64,000 bases of DNA from Myxococcales bacterium. GTDB taxonomy: Bacteria; Myxococcota_A; Polyangia; Polyangiales; JAFGIB01. Made by a program: the position numbers and the translations under genes. This document shows positions 60,882-64,000 of this stretch, piece by piece (within the stretch, counting starts at the first letter, position 1; each line of letters begins with the position of its first letter). The notes under the pieces were generated by a model. That model saw nothing but the letters and a program-made list of their open reading frames with translations, made no database searches and was not told the DNA's origin. The stretch is taken from NCBI GenBank assembly GCA_029880325.1, contig JAOUOP010000008.1:112397-176396 (forward strand), given 5' to 3'.

Positions 60882-62021
60882 ATGAGAGAAAGCCTCGCGT
60901 TCTTGAGCATCCTGGTGTGTGCCGTGGCACCGGCCGCGGCCCAACAGGAGACGACCGAAGCCGAGCAACCAGCCGACGATCCGGCCCAAACCCGGACGAG
61001 CGGCGCGGACCCGAGCGGCGCGGACCCGGACGCCAGCCAAGAAAAAGCGCCCGCCGTCCGCCATTTCCCGGAGAACGAATGCGACGCCGGCCCCCTCGAG
61101 CTGCGCTTCGAAGTCGACTCCCCCGACACCGCCGGCCAAGTCGTCGTGCACTACCTCGCTCACGACGGCCGAAGCGGCCAGGCTGTGGCCCGCCGCTCGA
61201 CGGAGGGCTACCGGGCGCGCATCCCACAGGGCGCGGTACAGCCCCCTGGGTTGCGCTATTGGGTCGTTCGAAAGCTCCCCGACGGCCGCCTCGAGCCGGT
61301 CTTCGCCAGCGCCGAGCGCCCCCATCGCGTGCGCGTATTCCACGACCCCCAGCGCGCCCGCACGCTGCGCCAGGAGGGCTATCGCGGGGGCAAACGCTCG
61401 AGCGTGATCGCCAGGGGCGAGTACGTCGACTTCGGCAGTCGCCGCATTAGCGCCAGCTCGGGCAGCCAGCGGGACCGCTACTACCGCCTCGAAGCCGGCT
61501 ACGCCTACGCCTTCCTGACGACCCTCGAAGACATTCAACTCACAGTCGTGCGCGTGCGTGGCGAAGCCGGCGTGGCCGGCGCAGGACTCGTCGAAGAAGC
61601 CCAGCCGGGTACCGACTACGGGCGCGCACGGCTGTCGCTAATGCCACTGGAGTTCGTCAGGCTGCGCGCGGCGGTGCTGCTGGGCGCCTCCCAGGAGGGC
61701 TTTGAATACGGCGGCAGCGGAGAGCTGGTGCTGGGCAACCCCTACGACTTGAGCCTGTCGCTGCGCGCCGAATCACTAACCACACTTGGCTACACAACGG
61801 CACTGCGCATGGGCTTTCACGTAACACCACGTATCCCGATGGGTGCCTCGGTGGAAATTTCGAACTTTCCCGTCGGCCAGGATGCCGGCGTGCGTCTGCT
61901 CTACGACATCGGCTACGTCCTGACCCCCGGCACCCGCATCGTGGTGCGCGGCGGCTACCAGGCGCGCACCAGCGTCACCGGCGGCCCCGCGCTCGGCGCG
62001 GCCCTGCGCTACGGGTTCTGA
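60882..62021 (+). CDS. Outer-membrane-like protein, relative of the upstream gene product
   Basis: A 379-aa protein from ATG 60882 with a signal peptide (SILVCAVAPAAAQ). An acidic low-complexity linker is followed by an Ig-like domain (ELRFEVDSPDTAGQVVVHY, then GLRYWVVRKLPDGRLEPVF) and a C-terminal beta-rich region ending ALRYGF, again a terminal Phe typical of outer-membrane barrels. The middle and C-terminal parts parallel the preceding gene product (similar strand pattern, similar terminal segments such as the paired VLTPGTRIVVRGGYQ and RVTLSLRPSYQ), so the two are likely old duplicates acting together. The ECF sigma gene lies 97 bases downstream on the same strand. Confidence 0.72.
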   Translation: MRESLAFLSILVCAVAPAAAQQETTEAEQPADDPAQTRTSGADPSGADPDASQEKAPAVRHFPENECDAGPLELRFEVDSPDTAGQVVVHYLAHDGRSGQAVARRSTEGYRARIPQGAVQPPGLRYWVVRKLPDGRLEPVFASAERPHRVRVFHDPQRARTLRQEGYRGGKRSSVIARGEYVDFGSRRISASSGSQRDRYYRLEAGYAYAFLTTLEDIQLTVVRVRGEAGVAGAGLVEEAQPGTDYGRARLSLMPLEFVRLRAAVLLGASQEGFEYGGSGELVLGNPYDLSLSLRAESLTTLGYTTALRMGFHVTPRIPMGASVEISNFPVGQDAGVRLLYDIGYVLTPGTRIVVRGGYQARTSVTGGPALGAALRYGF

Positions 62022-62118
62022 GGCCCAGACCGGTGCTCGCCAGCGCCTGGCCACGCCGACCAAAACAACGGCCTGCCGCGCCAATGTCGCAACCCGCTGC
62101 GCGAGCCAGCATGATCCC

Positions 62119-62700
62119 ATGGACCAACGGGAAAAAAAGACTCCGAGCGACCACGTAGGGCCGCTCACGACACCACAAAACGCGCAACCGAAGGCCAGCT
62201 CCAACGGCCACAGCGTCGCCGAGGTCTGCGCCCGCCACCACACCGACATCGAGCGCTTCCTGCGCCGCCGGGGCGTGCGCGACGGCGACATCGAGGATCT
62301 GCGCCAGGAGGTCATGCTGGTCATCCACCGGCGACTCCAGGGCTTTGAAAGCCGCTCCAGCCTGCGCACCTGGATCTACGGCATCTGCGTGCGCGTGGCC
62401 GCCGACTACCACCGACGCGCACACCGGCGCCACGAGACGGCCGCCCGCTGCCTACCGGAGCCCCACATCAGTGCACCGCAACAGGGTGCGCTCGAGCTGC
62501 AGCAGGCGCTGTCACAGCTCGAAGAAGCCCTCGGCGACCTCGACGACACCAGGCGCGAGACCTTCCTGCTCTACGAGTTGCACCAATACACCATGGGCGA
62601 GATCTCCAAGCTCCTGGGATGCCCCGTGCAGACCGGCTACTCACGGCTGCGCGCCGCCCGGCGCCACGTGGACAGTCAGCTTTCGAGGGAGTCCCGGTAG
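62119..62700 (+). CDS. ECF-type RNA polymerase sigma factor
   Basis: A 193-aa sigma-70 family protein of extracytoplasmic-function type. Region 2 is at about 45-110 (ERFLRRRGVRDGDIEDLRQE, RSSLRTWIYGICVRVAADYH) and region 4 at about 130-185 (DDTRRETFLLYELHQYTMGE, ISKLLGCPVQTGYSRLRAAR). A Gln/Lys/Pro-rich leader of about 30 residues precedes region 2. No anti-sigma gene is adjacent. It follows two outer-membrane-like genes on the same strand, which may be part of its regulon. ATG 62119 is the only reasonable start. Confidence 0.9.
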   Translation: MDQREKKTPSDHVGPLTTPQNAQPKASSNGHSVAEVCARHHTDIERFLRRRGVRDGDIEDLRQEVMLVIHRRLQGFESRSSLRTWIYGICVRVAADYHRRAHRRHETAARCLPEPHISAPQQGALELQQALSQLEEALGDLDDTRRETFLLYELHQYTMGEISKLLGCPVQTGYSRLRAARRHVDSQLSRESR

Positions 62701-62792
62701 GGGCGTCACAGTCCCCCCGGAAGCCGCGTCCCCGGCGAGCTTCGCAGTCCTTGCGAATCCGGAAATTTGTCTACTGCTAATGGCATCGCGCG

Positions 62793-63294
62793 ATGCTTCG
62801 CCGCTTCGAGTTCGAGCCGTGGAGCAATTCCATGCCCATGGGTCAAGGCCGTCGGCTGCTGACGGACGACTCGGTCGTCGCCGTGGGCTACTACGGGAGC
62901 TACTCGGCGGCGGGATTCATCGCCACTCGCTGGAGCCGAGGCTGGCCCTGTGCATCACCGCAGGCGATCACCGTCAGCCCGGGCGGCCCGCTGGTCTCGA
63001 CCGGAAACTTCTGGAACACGGCCACGCTAGTCACCTGTGTCGGTAGTTTTGGGCAAAACTCGGCGAGCAATCGACGGCCCTCGGCGTGGCGAATCGACGA
63101 AGGACATACAGAGTATATTCGAGGAGATAGCCCGAAGGGCGGTCGACGCGGCGAGGGCCGCCGATTGCTCGCCGAGTTTTGCCCAAGACTACCGACACAG
63201 GTGACTAGGCACGGGCGAACCCGTCGAGACGACCATCGACACTCGATACGCCACCTCGGACGCCGACGGCGTGGTGATCGCCTTTCAGCTCTGA
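62793..63294 (+). pseudogene. Small gene split by a palindromic insertion
   Basis: From ATG 62793 the frame encodes sensible protein (SVVAVGYYGSYSAAGFIATR, LVSTGNFWNTATL) until 63027, where a CTAG-flanked 178-bp palindromic segment begins. If 63031-63208 (insert plus one CTAG copy) is removed, the frame continues directly as GTGEPVETTIDTRYATSDAD, GVVIAFQL and stops at 63292-63294, giving 107 aa. With the insert the frame is shifted (178 is not a multiple of 3). The product has no recognised family; it looks beta-rich and could itself be a fragment of a larger protein. Confidence 0.75.
63027..63208. mobile_element. MITE-like element with 57-bp terminal inverted repeats and CTAG duplication
   Basis: Left arm 63027-63083 and right arm 63152-63208 are inverted repeats, 55 of 57 identical, separated by a 68-base centre with no coding capacity. 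Both ends are CTAG, consistent with a 4-bp duplication or with a TA duplication inside CTAG as in IS630/Tc1-type insertions. Excision of 63031-63208 restores the host reading frame exactly. No transposase is encoded, so it would need one in trans. Confidence 0.8.
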
Positions 63295-63309
63295 ATGAAC
63301 GCCGGCCGC

Positions 63310-63924
63310 TCAGGGAATGGAATCGTCATAGGCGCAGGCCTGCAGCACGATCGGCCGACCTTCGGCATCACGCTTCCACGCGTAGCATTCCTGGGCGCTC
63401 CCGTCGCATCCGGGGTCGTGGGCTTCGGTAAGCACGTTGCCAAAAACATCGTAGGAGTAGGTGACACAGCTGTCGATTACGCCATCACATTGCGGTTCCC
63501 AGCCTCGGTAGATCTCGTTGCCGGCGTCGTCATATTCGTACGAGGTGCAAGTGGCGTTGCCATCGCAGTTGGTCTCGTAGGCGCGCCGCAGGGTCCTTCC
63601 CTCGGCGTCGAGGGTCAGGTGCGCGCACGCATCGGTGGTACCGTTGCAGTCGCGATCCCAGGTGTCGTCGATGCTGTTGTCCGCGTTGTAGGTCCTCTCA
63701 AAGCAGTCGGTGGCCGCGCCGGTGCAGTCGGACGAGTAGTTCTCGATGGTCATCACACGCCCCTGCTCGTCGTACTGAGTGAGCTCGCAGGAAAGCACCG
63801 TCCCGTCGCAGCCCGAATCGATGAGCAGGACTCGCGTCCCGGCTTCCGCATCGTAGGTGTAGGTCCAGCAGTGCCTCGACGCTCGCGAGAATTGACCCAC
63901 CTGTGCTCGCGAAAAGTGATCCAC
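63310..63924 (-). CDS. YD-repeat / CDG-repeat protein, N-terminally truncated by an IS end
   Basis: A 204-aa frame whose residues from about 19 on contain five units of 26-28 residues of the form Y-D-x-x-G-(N/R) ... D-x-x-C-D-G-x-x-x-x-C (for example YDDAGNEIYRGWEPQCDG then VIDSC). YD repeats form beta shells in RHS-type proteins; here each unit also has two Cys and an Asp-rich turn, which suggests a disulfide-stapled, metal-binding variant. The first 17 residues from GTG 63924 are encoded by the repeat-bearing end of an IS21-like element, so the native N terminus and signal peptide are lost. It converges with the split gene (15-bp gap). Confidence 0.65.
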   Translation of the reverse strand: MDHFSRAQVGQFSRASRHCWTYTYDAEAGTRVLLIDSGCDGTVLSCELTQYDEQGRVMTIENYSSDCTGAATDCFERTYNADNSIDDTWDRDCNGTTDACAHLTLDAEGRTLRRAYETNCDGNATCTSYEYDDAGNEIYRGWEPQCDGVIDSCVTYSYDVFGNVLTEAHDPGCDGSAQECYAWKRDAEGRPIVLQACAYDDSIP

Positions 63925-64000
63925 CCAGTGCCGAGCGAGCGTAGCGGCAGTGGATTCAGAAAAGCCGAGGTACGGCGCCTGTCACGGCGCTTGACACCTC
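63872..64000. mobile_element. Partial IS21-like element end (continues beyond the window)
   Basis: Starting with TG at 63872, the sequence holds two 20-bp direct repeats at 63881-63900 and 63905-63924 (GCTCGCGAGAATTGACCCAC and GCTCGCGAAAAGTGATCCAC, 17 of 20 identical), a layout known from IS21-family ends with multiple transposase-binding repeats. A further short palindrome (TGTC ... GACA) occurs at about 63978-63994. No transposase gene falls inside the window. The family call rests on this pattern only. Confidence 0.5.

Overview
The window is GC-rich DNA that fits a member of the Myxococcota. The lineage clues are very large MopE-type metal-binding-motif proteins with MYXO-CTERM sorting signals, serine/threonine kinases (one fused to a sigma-54 activator), many lipoproteins and beta-barrel-like envelope proteins. 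The genus cannot be told from the sequence, and no rRNA, tRNA or CRISPR array was seen.

Layout. 1-755: no convincing gene. 756-2555: cyclophilin, SAM hydroxide adenosyltransferase and Smr protein, tightly packed. 2538-4246 (minus): lipase-like hydrolase, small lipoprotein and ABM-type monooxygenase. 4303-9489: CPBP membrane protease, DUF6918 protein, M1 aminopeptidase and a lipoprotein. 9492-13747: TerB-like protein, macro-like/tudor-like protein, a conserved unknown and a Ser/Thr kinase behind a structured leader. 13729-18284 (minus): an operon of mrfA-like helicase, mrfB-like exonuclease and a DUF429 protein, probably DNA repair. 18318-27456: two TetR regulators, each facing a divergent target gene (a luciferase-like oxidoreductase and a membrane protein) across visible operator palindromes, with an IS91-like transposase between the two systems; then a lipoprotein divergent from a TIGR02147/DUF4423-type regulator, and a secreted esterase. 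27411-29123 (minus): GT-C glycosyltransferase.

The centre (29187-51793, 22.6 kb) is a MopE-type surface-protein cluster: a 2922-aa protein on minus, a 1353-aa lipoprotein on plus carrying nine repeats with an exact 168-bp period, and a 2988-aa paralogue on plus. Both giants have the same order: signal peptide, VWA domain, about 14 MopE motifs, an internal MYXO-CTERM signal, a second hydrophobic segment ending in a lipobox, about 13 more MopE motifs and a C-terminal SUMF1-like domain. Each therefore looks like two surface proteins fused head to tail through a membrane hairpin. This is the most unusual feature of the window.

51889-64000: a DUF2723 membrane protein, a 1626-aa kinase/ATPase/GAF/sigma-54 activator, two outer-membrane-like proteins, an ECF sigma factor, and then mobile debris. 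A 178-bp palindromic MITE-like insert splits a small gene whose frame is exactly restored on excision at a CTAG duplication. A second CTAG-ended 169-bp palindrome lies in the leader of the first outer-membrane gene. An IS21-like end truncates a YD/CDG-repeat protein at the window edge.
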